20,049 bases of DNA, taken from IMG/VR virus record IMGVR_UViG_3300030020_000121, positions 1 to 20,049 of that record; one strand, 5' to 3'. The DNA is from a virus. Within the stretch, counting starts at the first letter, position 1, and the number at the start of each line of letters is the position of its first letter. The translations under genes were made by a program, and so were the position numbers. Below the pieces are notes generated by a model. That model searched no databases and was not told where the DNA came from. It worked only from the letters and a program-made list of their open reading frames with translations. Shown here in pieces: positions 1 to 6,704 of this stretch.

Positions 1-2
1 GT

Positions 3-77
3 ACTGACAATTTAAGTGCATCAGTTCAGAATTCACCTATCATCAATGGTGAAGTCACAACCGGAGGGATTATTTAA
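3..77 (+). CDS. 3' end of an upstream phage gene (partial)
   Basis: Of the three forward frames, only this one is open from the left edge; the other two hit stops within the first 15 bases. It encodes 24 residues, ending in ..INGEVTTGGII, and stops at TAA 75-77. That stop overlaps the ATG of the next gene (TAATG), and the Shine-Dalgarno of the next gene (GGAGGG, 63-68) lies inside this frame. This tight coupling is the same as elsewhere in the block and supports a real gene. The Ser/Thr/Asn/Gly-rich tail gives no family. A Mu-type order would place a terminase upstream, but nothing here shows that. Confidence 0.5.
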   Translation, partial: TDNLSASVQNSPIINGEVTTGGII

Positions 78-454
78 TGGGATGCTTAGACCCGCAGCCA
101 CAAAACGCCGTGATTCAAATCATCAGGGGTGAGGACATCCCCGTCTCGGTAAGGCTCGTTGACGCCGCAACCGGACTTCCTTTTGACCTCACCAACGCCA
201 CCGAGATTGCGGCCCTCTTTTTAAACGCCGATGGAACCTACCTGACAAAACTCTTCTCGGCTCAACAAATCTCAATCATCAGCGCCCCAGGGGGTTACTT
301 TCAAATTCAACTCCTAGCTGCAGATACGGCCCTACTCGCTCTCTCGGCCATTCCTGGGTTGTCGAGTTTTGAGGTTCACATCACAATCGCGGGTCTTAAA
401 ACCTACGTTCAGTTGATCAATTCCATTCAGGTTATTCAGACACTTTTTCCGTAG
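77..454 (+). CDS. Unknown phage protein with BppU-like N-terminal pattern
   Basis: This is a 125-residue protein starting at an ATG with a good Shine-Dalgarno (GGAGGG at 63-68), and its stop overlaps the ribosome binding site of the portal gene. Residues 13-55 (IQIIRGEDIPVSVRLVD, then GLPFDLTNAT and LNADGTYL) alternate hydrophobic and polar residues like a small beta-sandwich. They resemble the N-terminal domain seen in BppU-type baseplate and fibre proteins and in small proteins of many phage late operons. No signal peptide or membrane segment is seen. Placement between an unknown gene and the portal suggests a virion or accessory structural role, but this is inference and the exact job is unknown. 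Confidence 0.7.
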   Translation: MGCLDPQPQNAVIQIIRGEDIPVSVRLVDAATGLPFDLTNATEIAALFLNADGTYLTKLFSAQQISIISAPGGYFQIQLLAADTALLALSAIPGLSSFEVHITIAGLKTYVQLINSIQVIQTLFP

Positions 455-463
455 GAGTCAGCC

Positions 464-2020
464 ATGGCAGGAAAGCCAAGCGAAGGCCAAACGATGTTGG
501 ACTGGATCGACGACGTTCCACCCAACATCAAGACCGAACTAAAAAACAGGTACGACGAGCTGACCCACTTGGAACAAGAACAAGTTCAGATGGGTACGGC
601 CGTACCTCAACTCTACGGATCTCTCTCAAGGTTCGTTGCCAACCCGTCCACCGTCTCGGTTGAAACCTTCAAACGAATGCTTGATACCGACGAGACTCTT
701 AATGCCGGGATCAATTTCATGAACCTTGCCATGATTGCCCGGTTTGGTGAGTACATTCATCCGATCCCCAAGATCCAAGCTTTCGTTCGTAAGGCCCTTG
801 AGATGATGGAGGGCTCTTGGCACGAAAACTTAGACGAGATGCTCTCAGCAGAGTGGTCAGGTTTTAGCGTCACGGAGCAGGTGTGGAGATTCGAAGAGGA
901 TTTTGACGGGGCCCCTGCGTTTTTGCCAAAGAAGCTTGTGACTTATGCGCCGTTGACCATGGTTTTTGCGGTGAATCGTCACGGTGAGGTTTTGCCTGAT
1001 GGGATTTTTCAGTACCAAAGGTTCCACAACACTTTCATGAACTCCTACGTTTATGGAATCAACAATGGAGACTTGGATGGATTTCGCCCAGACCTTTATG
1101 CTTCTGTCGGTGATTTTCCATACCCTATTCGTATCAGTGCTGATCTCACTTACCTTACGGTCAAGATTCCGAAGGACCACGTCATCCACCTACGAGGTTC
1201 AGGAACAGGGAAATTTGATTCGCCTTACGGACGTTCGGTTTTCAGGTCGATCTACAAAAACTGGGTCGCAAAAGACGCCTTCTTAAAAATGTGGGTCATC
1301 GCAGCCGATAGGAAGGGAACACCCCTTCTCGCGGGCTGGGCCTCACCCAATGACACGGTTCTTCAAAACAACATGAACAACCCCAATGGTCCCGGTGTTC
1401 AGCAGATGCGTGCTGACTTGGCCATGGCGAACACCATGAAGAATCTCCACAACACTTCTTTTGTGGTATTCCCCGGCCGCAAGGATGAGGAGTATTCTCT
1501 TGAGGCTTTCCAAACTCAAGGGGACATGAACGTCTTTAAGGACGGTGTTGAGTACTTCAACAAAGCGATCATGCGTGGTCTTCTCATTCCGCCGCTCGTC
1601 ATGTCGGGTGGGGACGGTGGTGGCGCTTATTCTTTGGGCCAAGAGCACCACAAGATTTTTCGTCAATCAATTGACGGTAAACTAAAACCTTACAAACAAG
1701 CGATCCTTCAGCAGTTCATTCGTAAGATCATCGCCTACAACTTTCCTGAGAAGGAATGGCGTGCACAAGGAATCGGTGATTTCATCGTTGAGGAGTTTGA
1801 TCCTGAGGTGATGGAAAAACTGGCCAATATTTACAACACACTGACCACCGCGGGATTCATGGACCCTTCTGAGCAGGCCGACATGGATCAGGTCAGACAA
1901 AAAATGAACCTTAAACCCGGTCTAGCGAAACCCAAACTTCCTCTGATGGGATTTGAAGAACCAGATCCTGCGGAAGAATCGACCGCTGACCAAAAACCAA
2001 CCGAGCAGGACAATGAGTAA
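464..2020 (+). CDS. Portal protein (Mu gp29-like, DUF935 type)
   Basis: This is the 518-residue portal subunit, close in length to Mu gp29. Portal rings form the DNA entry and exit channel at one vertex of the head and dock the terminase. Family-like features are the N-terminal segment TFKRMLDTDETLNAGI (about 68-83), the aromatic-rich part with WSGFSVTEQVWRF (131-143), the IPKDHVIHLRG region near the middle, and the C-terminal SGGDGGGAYSLGQEHH stretch near residues 380-395. That stretch corresponds to the conserved 'LG..hh' part of DUF935 portals. The C-terminus is acidic. The start has AGGAG at 453-457, overlapping the upstream stop. The 3' end overlaps the next gene by 8 bases. The minor head protein and protease downstream fit the Mu order. 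Confidence 0.9.
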   Translation: MAGKPSEGQTMLDWIDDVPPNIKTELKNRYDELTHLEQEQVQMGTAVPQLYGSLSRFVANPSTVSVETFKRMLDTDETLNAGINFMNLAMIARFGEYIHPIPKIQAFVRKALEMMEGSWHENLDEMLSAEWSGFSVTEQVWRFEEDFDGAPAFLPKKLVTYAPLTMVFAVNRHGEVLPDGIFQYQRFHNTFMNSYVYGINNGDLDGFRPDLYASVGDFPYPIRISADLTYLTVKIPKDHVIHLRGSGTGKFDSPYGRSVFRSIYKNWVAKDAFLKMWVIAADRKGTPLLAGWASPNDTVLQNNMNNPNGPGVQQMRADLAMANTMKNLHNTSFVVFPGRKDEEYSLEAFQTQGDMNVFKDGVEYFNKAIMRGLLIPPLVMSGGDGGGAYSLGQEHHKIFRQSIDGKLKPYKQAILQQFIRKIIAYNFPEKEWRAQGIGDFIVEEFDPEVMEKLANIYNTLTTAGFMDPSEQADMDQVRQKMNLKPGLAKPKLPLMGFEEPDPAEESTADQKPTEQDNE

Positions 2021-2315
2021 ATACGAAGCCACCAAGTGTGAGGGCCCCATCATTGAACCCATGAGTTTTGAGGAGTCCGAAAGGATTCATCAGTCCATGT
2101 CCAAAACCATTCTGGGATCCGCTGAAGACTTTAACCGTCTCATGCGATTTTTTGCCCAAGCCACTCAGGCCTACGCAGAGCTGGCCGGTCGCAAAAAAAT
2201 TGAAGGCAAGGAAGAGGCCTTTAAGTTTTACGCTGGGATGGTGGATGGTTTAAGACTCGCGCAACAAACCATTATCGAATTCGAAGAGAAAACATTTCTT
2301 GATCCGCTCACATGA
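2013..2315 (+). CDS. Small unknown phage protein (100 aa)
   Basis: The chosen start is ATG 2013, inside the end of the portal gene (ATGAGTAA, 8-base overlap), because the N-terminus beginning MSKYEATKCEGP looks natural. A longer frame is open back to ATG 1953 but would run 68 bases into the portal gene. GAGCAGGA just upstream may act as a Shine-Dalgarno, although its spacing is short. The protein is largely helical in appearance, with MSFEESERIHQSM followed by FNRLMRFFAQATQAYAELAGR, and ends in an acidic helix. No membrane segment or known motif is visible. Its place between portal and minor head protein suggests a head-assembly accessory role, and no function can be assigned. Confidence 0.7.
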   Translation: MSKYEATKCEGPIIEPMSFEESERIHQSMSKTILGSAEDFNRLMRFFAQATQAYAELAGRKKIEGKEEAFKFYAGMVDGLRLAQQTIIEFEEKTFLDPLT

Positions 2316-2378
2316 AGTGACTGGGATGGGTTGGTACCTTCCTTGCCGAGTTGGAGTCTCGGGCGGATCACCATTTAG

Positions 2379-3239
2379 GTGACCATGAAGTGGATGAAGA
2401 AATACCAGGCTCACTCCTGGTCCATTCAAGACGATCTCATGAACAGAACCATCAAAATGATGGAGATCATGATGTTGGGGATGCTCGAGAAGATCTCAAC
2501 TGAGTATCTTGAGACCGGGTCCTACACCAAACCGTCTGATCAACAAATGTACCTGGTTATGGAGAGGTTTTACTCCCAAGTGGTTCACAAAGCCTACGGT
2601 GTCAGTCAGGTAGTAAAGCAGGTCCAGGGGTTCAAGCCGCAGAGTGACAAAAAAAAGTTGGGCAAATTACCGTTGGGTATTCCCAATCGACTCCCGCCCT
2701 TGGTCAAGTTCTTCTCGAGCAAACGAATGTGGCCAACGATGCAGCGGCGGGGCCGGATCATTGTGGGGAAACTTCAAAAGGCCTACTTTAAGAAGCTTGA
2801 TCGTAAGTTTGCCGAAATTGGTCCGGCACTTCAAAGAGGAGAAATTTCTCCTGAAGAGGTCAAAAAAGAGCTTCGCGAAGCCTGGAAAGCAACAAAAAGT
2901 CGCGTTGAAACCATTTTTCAAACAGAAACGACGAACTACTTCAACAAAGTTCAGGTCAGTTTCTTCAACGATGACGAAGACATTATTGGTTTCTTGTTCC
3001 AATCCAATCGCGATAGCTCGACCACAGACATTTGTCGCAAAAGAGACGGACTGATCTATCGTCCAGGTACTCAATTGCTCAAAGAGAACACCCCCGCATG
3101 CCACTGGCGTTGTCGGAGTGAACTGATTCCTCTTGCAAACACTCCACAAAACCTTAAGATGTTCAAAGACACCAATAGAGATCCAAATAAACGACGAGTT
3201 CCACCATTACCTCCGGGATGGGTGGCGGGACGGAAATAA
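2379..3239 (+). CDS. Minor head / head morphogenesis protein (Mu gpF-like)
   Basis: The 286-residue product matches the Mu F / SPP1 gp7 family of minor head proteins, which act with the portal in procapsid assembly. Recognisable parts are the helix KSRVETIFQTETTNYFN (about 174-190), then TTDICRKRDG (about 213-222) and ACHWRCRSELIPL (about 240-252). Together these are the conserved 'C..RDG...P.CH..CRS' signature of the family, and the Cys/His residues could bind a metal. It is shorter than Mu gpF. The start is uncertain: GTG 2379 follows GGCGGA at a sensible distance, while ATG 2385 and ATG 2394 are alternatives. An in-frame TAG at 2376-2378 excludes extension. The 63-base gap upstream holds only a weak 5-bp hairpin (2346-2362). 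Confidence 0.88.
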   Translation: MTMKWMKKYQAHSWSIQDDLMNRTIKMMEIMMLGMLEKISTEYLETGSYTKPSDQQMYLVMERFYSQVVHKAYGVSQVVKQVQGFKPQSDKKKLGKLPLGIPNRLPPLVKFFSSKRMWPTMQRRGRIIVGKLQKAYFKKLDRKFAEIGPALQRGEISPEEVKKELREAWKATKSRVETIFQTETTNYFNKVQVSFFNDDEDIIGFLFQSNRDSSTTDICRKRDGLIYRPGTQLLKENTPACHWRCRSELIPLANTPQNLKMFKDTNRDPNKRRVPPLPPGWVAGRK

Positions 3240-3247
3240 GGACAGGG

Positions 3248-4699
3248 ATGCCCTTTAAGCGTTTGAAGGATGCGACAGGAACCGTCGAGAACTCGGAGAG
3301 TTCAAGCGGTGACTCAGATTCTTCAATTATTCGACCAGCGATTCTTGTCCACTCGGGTCCCGAGGGAGAAGGCGTTACTTATCAATCAATGGATGGTGAG
3401 ACCAAACCATTCGATGCTGATCGAATCAAACGTATCGTCGAAAATCAAAACGCTCTCTTGGAAGACATCGCTAAACAGTATGGTGGTTGGGACAAAATGC
3501 CTCCTGGTGCCTTTCCCCCTATTCTCGACACTCATGATCCTGATTCATCGGGCAACGTCTACGGACGAATGACCAGTAAACTTCGATTAGAAGTTCGTGA
3601 TGTTCCTAAGGTTGGAAAAAATGTTGCGTGCGCCGTTACCGATCTTTTGTTTCTGGGAGCAGAGAATGTCCAGAAGGTGAAAGATGGTCGAGTTTATCAC
3701 TTAAGCGTGGGAATTGACGAACTGGCTGATACCCTAGGGGAGATCAGTTCCGTTGTTGAACCCGCGGCTCCCGGTGCCATGCTCCTTAGTAAAGGCAAGA
3801 AAACAATTAAAGGAGACAATTCAATGTCTAAAAAATCACTTCAGGCATCAAAAGCACGCATGAGCAAACTCAGCGCGATGAAAGAAAACCTGACGAACAT
3901 GAGTTCGAAGCTGGTTACCACCAAGGAAAGCGTTCGCTTGGCAAAAGCAGAAGGTCAAATTATGACCCGCTTAACTGCTCTTGCAAGAGCCGGAAAACTC
4001 ACTCCCGCTGAAGTGAAAAATCTTAAAGGAAGCCAAGTCAAACACATGGCCGCACTTCCTCCCGAGATGCTCGAAACCGTCATGAAGTCTTACGAAGCTC
4101 TTGAGACCAAGGTAGTCATTGGTCAACGCGGATCTTCGGACGCTTCTCAGACAGTTGATTTTGGTGGAATGGGCAAAGAACTTGAACGTCGTCAAATCTC
4201 AAAACTGAAGGCCCAAGTTCGTGGCGAGATGAAAAAACTCGGCGCGAAACTTAAAGAAGATGGTGAAGACGACAAAGACCACGGCGACAAACACGAGATG
4301 TCTCATAAATTGAGCGACGAGGCTCAAGAATCTCACCGTGCTAAAAAAATGGGTGAAGAGCACGAAGAGCGTGGTCACGCTTCTCCCGAGATGAAAGAAC
4401 ATTTGGCAAAAATGGCCCACCACCTTGAGAAGGGTGATCTTGAGGGTGCCAAATCTTGCCACGCCGAAATGTGCAAAATGGCTTCTGAAGGTAAATCACT
4501 CTCTGCAATGGACGACGTTCATTCTGAAGATGAAAAAAAATCCATGGAAGCATTGGAGTCAGAGCTCGATGAGGTGAAAACCAATTTAGCTCGAATGGCC
4601 GGAATGGTTGATGAGCTCATGAGCTCTGAAGCCGAAGAAGGTCACGACTTCGAAAATGGCGCAGCCGGTGAAGAAGGCCACGCTGGAGCAAAAGCTTAA
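3248..4699 (+). CDS. Prohead protease with C-terminal scaffold (Mu gpI-like)
   Basis: This gene encodes 483 residues from ATG 3248, which follows AAGGA (3238-3242) at good spacing. An upstream in-frame ATG (3218) lies inside the previous gene and lacks a Shine-Dalgarno. Residues 1-180 look like a phage maturation protease. They contain DTHD with His96 followed by VYGRM, then YHLSVGI with Ser153, then SSVVEPAAPGAML, matching the 'H..G', 'lSiG' and 'lvevs....pa' pattern of serine prohead proteases; His96 and Ser153 are the likely catalytic pair. The rest (193-483) is a charged, helical, Met/His-rich scaffold domain. The protease would cleave the scaffold and head proteins during maturation. The fusion matches the Mu I/Z arrangement. 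Confidence 0.85.
   Translation: MPFKRLKDATGTVENSESSSGDSDSSIIRPAILVHSGPEGEGVTYQSMDGETKPFDADRIKRIVENQNALLEDIAKQYGGWDKMPPGAFPPILDTHDPDSSGNVYGRMTSKLRLEVRDVPKVGKNVACAVTDLLFLGAENVQKVKDGRVYHLSVGIDELADTLGEISSVVEPAAPGAMLLSKGKKTIKGDNSMSKKSLQASKARMSKLSAMKENLTNMSSKLVTTKESVRLAKAEGQIMTRLTALARAGKLTPAEVKNLKGSQVKHMAALPPEMLETVMKSYEALETKVVIGQRGSSDASQTVDFGGMGKELERRQISKLKAQVRGEMKKLGAKLKEDGEDDKDHGDKHEMSHKLSDEAQESHRAKKMGEEHEERGHASPEMKEHLAKMAHHLEKGDLEGAKSCHAEMCKMASEGKSLSAMDDVHSEDEKKSMEALESELDEVKTNLARMAGMVDELMSSEAEEGHDFENGAAGEEGHAGAKA
3809..3815 (+). promoter_or_regulatory. Internal Shine-Dalgarno for the scaffold
   Basis: AAAGGAG lies inside the protease reading frame (codons for Ile-Lys-Gly-Asp), eight bases before ATG 3824. 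It is as strong as the sites in front of the decoration and sheath genes, which suggests it was selected for independent, high-level scaffold translation. Confidence 0.75.
3824..4699 (+). CDS. Scaffold protein from an internal in-frame start (Mu Z-like)
   Basis: ATG 3824 is codon 193 of the protease gene and is preceded by AAAGGAG (3809-3815) with eight bases between, one of the strongest ribosome binding sites in the window. Starting here gives a 291-residue protein without the protease domain: MSKKSLQASKARMSKL, many Lys/Glu/Met residues, coiled-coil-like helices, a His-rich stretch, and an acidic C-terminus. Mu (I and Z) and lambda (C and Nu3) make scaffold in just this way, so that scaffold outnumbers protease. 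The scaffold would fill the procapsid and be removed by the protease. The internal start is seen in sequence; its use is inferred. Confidence 0.8.
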   Translation: MSKKSLQASKARMSKLSAMKENLTNMSSKLVTTKESVRLAKAEGQIMTRLTALARAGKLTPAEVKNLKGSQVKHMAALPPEMLETVMKSYEALETKVVIGQRGSSDASQTVDFGGMGKELERRQISKLKAQVRGEMKKLGAKLKEDGEDDKDHGDKHEMSHKLSDEAQESHRAKKMGEEHEERGHASPEMKEHLAKMAHHLEKGDLEGAKSCHAEMCKMASEGKSLSAMDDVHSEDEKKSMEALESELDEVKTNLARMAGMVDELMSSEAEEGHDFENGAAGEEGHAGAKA

Positions 4700-4726
4700 G
4701 TTCAACTTTTTTAAAAGGAGTTCAAA

Positions 4727-5140
4727 ATGTCTCAACCCGAATTAAGAGATGCCCTGTTTATCCAAACGGATAGCCGCTCGAATTTTAAACAGATCATCGC
4801 CAAACGGCCTGATCTTACGAAGTTCAACGGTGGTCGTTTAACACCTTCTCTCGTTGGAACTTACCAGTACGCTGGTCTTGTTCTTGGTTTTGCAGCGACT
4901 GGTGCCGACGCCGGTTACTACAAAGCTTACAACTCTGCCAACACAGACGGATCACAAGTGCCCGTTGGTGTTTTAGCTGAAGACGCAAACATCGATGCAG
5001 CCGGTAACGGTTCAGAGATGAAGTGGATCAGTGGTGGTCAATTGATCCAAGGACTTTTGATCGGCTTGGATGCAAATGCGATCACTTTGCTAAAAGCAAA
5101 TAGCTACACAGAGCAGGGCTTACAAATCTTAGATTTTTAA
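4727..5140 (+). CDS. Head decoration protein (lambda gpD-like)
   Basis: The 137-residue protein directly precedes the major capsid gene, as in lambda D-E. The pattern fits the head decoration family: LTPSLVGTYQYAGLVLGFAAT (split across about 39-59) gives the 'G...laG.vLG..t' motif, followed by GYYKAYNSANTDGSQVPVGVL and then a late hydrophobic strand around GGQLIQGLLIGLD. Trimers of such proteins bind the outer surface of expanded capsids and stabilise them against packed DNA. AAAGGAG at 4714-4720 gives a strong start, as expected for a protein made in hundreds of copies. It is slightly longer than lambda gpD (110 residues). Weak residual doubt concerns exact family rather than role. Confidence 0.8.
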   Translation: MSQPELRDALFIQTDSRSNFKQIIAKRPDLTKFNGGRLTPSLVGTYQYAGLVLGFAATGADAGYYKAYNSANTDGSQVPVGVLAEDANIDAAGNGSEMKWISGGQLIQGLLIGLDANAITLLKANSYTEQGLQILDF

Positions 5141-5142
5141 AT

Positions 5143-5160
5143 TTTAATTAGGAGGCTTTC
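5143..5160 (+). promoter_or_regulatory. Strong ribosome binding leader of the capsid gene
   Basis: TTTAATTAGGAGGCTTTC carries a perfect AGGAGG eight to nine bases before the ATG in an AT-rich, unstructured context. It matches the tail tube leader at 10180-10197 in 17 of 18 positions. Confidence 0.7.
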
Positions 5161-6234
5161 ATGTCTACAGTTTTTGCAGCGGAGCACACGCGGGTACTTC
5201 AAGAAGTCATCCGTGAAATTGAAGTCGATCCCACGGAGTTTTTGGGAGTAAAATATCTCCCCACGGTTGAGATCCCTTCAACAACTGTGTTCGTGGATGT
5301 CTTGGAAGCCCGTGGCGGGATGGTCCAAGAGCACACGAAAGGTGCGGACCCCAAGGGTTCTCAACGTCGTCAATTCAGAACTCAACAATTCGCGCCCGGC
5401 GCGTACAAAGAGTTCATCCGTTTTGACGAACAGGATATCTTGAACCTTCGTGAGCTGGGTTTAAACGACCTGTCGAAACGTGGGATTCGTCAACACTTAA
5501 ACGAGAATGCTCTCGTGTTGAACAACCGCATTGAGACTCGTATTGAGCTCTTGCGTTGGCAGGCGATTTTCAATGGAAACTACGTCTACGACGGTCGCAC
5601 CATCAACTTTGGTGTCCCCTCGCAGAATCAGGTTTCTCCGGCGAACTCGTGGGGAATGGTCACAGGCGGTAACTACGTTGCCAACCCTGCGGCGACCCCT
5701 GTTCAGGATTTGCGATTTTGGACACTCGGTGGGTATAGCCCTTTCCGAAAATACAAGATCACAAAAATTATCATGAACCCGAACACCGCGCGAATCGTTT
5801 TGGATAACCCCAATGTTCAGTCATTGATCCAGTACCGTTTTGCTGCTGAAACCTACAAAATGCACGACATCAATGCCGTCATGGGTTTCTTGGTTCCCGG
5901 TTGTCCCCAAATCGAAGTTTATGGCGGTTGGTATCAGTCAGAGACGCAAAATGCGACCACTGGCGAGATCACTGTCGGCGACGCGATCTATTTCATCCCC
6001 GATGGAAAGATCTTCTTTGAGGCGAAACTTCCGGATAACAACAAAATTGGAGACATGGTCATGACTCTGAGCCTTTCAAACGGTTCAGTGGACAACCCCG
6101 CTCCCGGTAAGTTCGTCTTGGTTGACGAGCACATCGAAGACCGCAAGGGCAATCCCTATATCGATTTGATCGGTGGGTTCTACGGAGCTCCTCGCCTGAA
6201 GCGATATCAGGACGTGTTGACAGCGTCTGTCTAA
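5161..6234 (+). CDS. Major capsid protein (lambda gpE-like)
   Basis: The 357-residue product is close to lambda gpE (341) and has the features of the phage capsid E family: an N-terminal arm, the FLGVKYLPTVEIPSTTVFVDV strands (split at about residues 23-43), GADPKGSQRRQF and FAPGAYKEF (the family's 'F.p...k'), then a long helix with RIETRIELLRWQAIFNG. The C-terminal third carries PDGKIFFEAK and DRKGNPYIDLIGGFYGAPRL. It forms the icosahedral shell with the HK97 fold. The decoration gene upstream and the strong AGGAGG leader fit a very highly expressed protein. A strong hairpin with a T-run follows immediately and probably ends part of the transcripts. No truncation is seen. Confidence 0.9.
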   Translation: MSTVFAAEHTRVLQEVIREIEVDPTEFLGVKYLPTVEIPSTTVFVDVLEARGGMVQEHTKGADPKGSQRRQFRTQQFAPGAYKEFIRFDEQDILNLRELGLNDLSKRGIRQHLNENALVLNNRIETRIELLRWQAIFNGNYVYDGRTINFGVPSQNQVSPANSWGMVTGGNYVANPAATPVQDLRFWTLGGYSPFRKYKITKIIMNPNTARIVLDNPNVQSLIQYRFAAETYKMHDINAVMGFLVPGCPQIEVYGGWYQSETQNATTGEITVGDAIYFIPDGKIFFEAKLPDNNKIGDMVMTLSLSNGSVDNPAPGKFVLVDEHIEDRKGNPYIDLIGGFYGAPRLKRYQDVLTASV

Positions 6235-6240
6235 TTGATA

Positions 6241-6277
6241 GAGTCGCGGGGTGGGTCTCTCACCCCGTAACTCTTTT
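6241..6277 (+). terminator. Likely rho-independent terminator after the capsid gene
   Basis: The inner stem CGGGGTG (6247-6253) pairs perfectly with CACCCCG (6261-6267) around a seven-base loop. G6246 can pair with T6268, there is one C/A mismatch, and GAGT (6241-6244) pairs with ACTC (6270-6273). Four T's follow (6274-6277). The GC-rich stem with a short T-run fits an intrinsic terminator, perhaps a leaky one because genes continue downstream. It could equally protect the 3' end of capsid mRNA. Confidence 0.72.
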
Positions 6278-6293
6278 AAAAAGGATGCTGAAC

Positions 6294-6695
6294 ATGGCTC
6301 TAGTTAAAGTCAAATTTTTGAAAAACGTCACGACTCCAAACGGAACCTACAAGACGGGTGAAGTGATTGAGGTCGATGCTGATTTTGCAAAAATGATCAC
6401 GACTCCGGTTAAATACTCGGACCGTGATGAAATGTTTGTGAAGGCGATTTTGATTGAGCCCCAAAGTTCGGCGGCTCCTCACGAAACAGCTCCCGGAATG
6501 GTGGCGATCCCGGTTGCCAACCTGACCGTTTCAGACATGAATGACTTAGGGATCAAGAACATCGTGAAAACTCCCGAAGACCCTGAGCATCAAAAATACT
6601 TGGAAGCTTCCGGAGCTCTCCCGACCGAGCAGAACTTAAAGACCAGGCAAAACCGACTGGAGAAACGCCAACAAGCGGCGAAGTCTTCAGAGTAA
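6294..6695 (+). CDS. Small unknown phage protein, SH3-like N-terminus
   Basis: ATG 6294 is chosen over ATG 6285 because AAGGA (6281-6285) stands eight bases before it and would overlap the earlier codon. The product is 133 residues. The first 45 residues (MALVKVKFLKNVTTPNGTYKTGEVIEV) look like a small five-strand SH3-like barrel, common in minor phage proteins after the capsid gene. The middle has a Pro/Ala-rich part and the C-terminus is a charged helix with QNRLEKRQQAAKSS. Position between capsid and the gp36-like connector suggests a head completion role, comparable in place to Mu gp35 or lambda FI, but sequence alone does not establish this. Confidence 0.7.
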   Translation: MALVKVKFLKNVTTPNGTYKTGEVIEVDADFAKMITTPVKYSDRDEMFVKAILIEPQSSAAPHETAPGMVAIPVANLTVSDMNDLGIKNIVKTPEDPEHQKYLEASGALPTEQNLKTRQNRLEKRQQAAKSSE

Positions 6696-6704
6696 GGACT
6701 TTGA

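Noticed and set aside
2311-2392. Direct repeat CATGAAGTG at 2311-2319 and 2384-2392 plus a weak 5-bp hairpin at 2346-2362
   Set aside because: Nine-base repeat and small stem are compatible with chance; there is no T-run or promoter-like element to give them a role.
2649-2657. AAA AAA AAG run (A AAA AAG heptamer) in the minor head gene, like a dnaX slippery site
   Set aside because: The -1 frame after it runs about 43 codons with no sensible protein and ends at TAA; the 0 frame continues through the conserved family motifs, so no frameshift is needed.
2644-3054. 136-codon same-strand frame overlapping the minor head gene
   Set aside because: Low-complexity, Ser/Lys/Arg-rich shadow translation; the other frame carries the CRKRDG and ACHWRCRS motifs.
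2667-3149. 160-codon antisense open frame opposite the minor head gene
   Set aside because: Overlaps a clearly conserved sense gene, lacks a plausible ribosome binding site, and is a shadow of the sense codon pattern. The same reasoning rejects the other antisense frames (for example 857-1189, 9723-10070, 19488-19904).
4533-4540. Run of eight A's in the scaffold gene
   Set aside because: Ordinary Glu-Lys-Lys codons in a Lys/Glu-rich segment; no slip heptamer in phase and no convincing alternative frame afterward.
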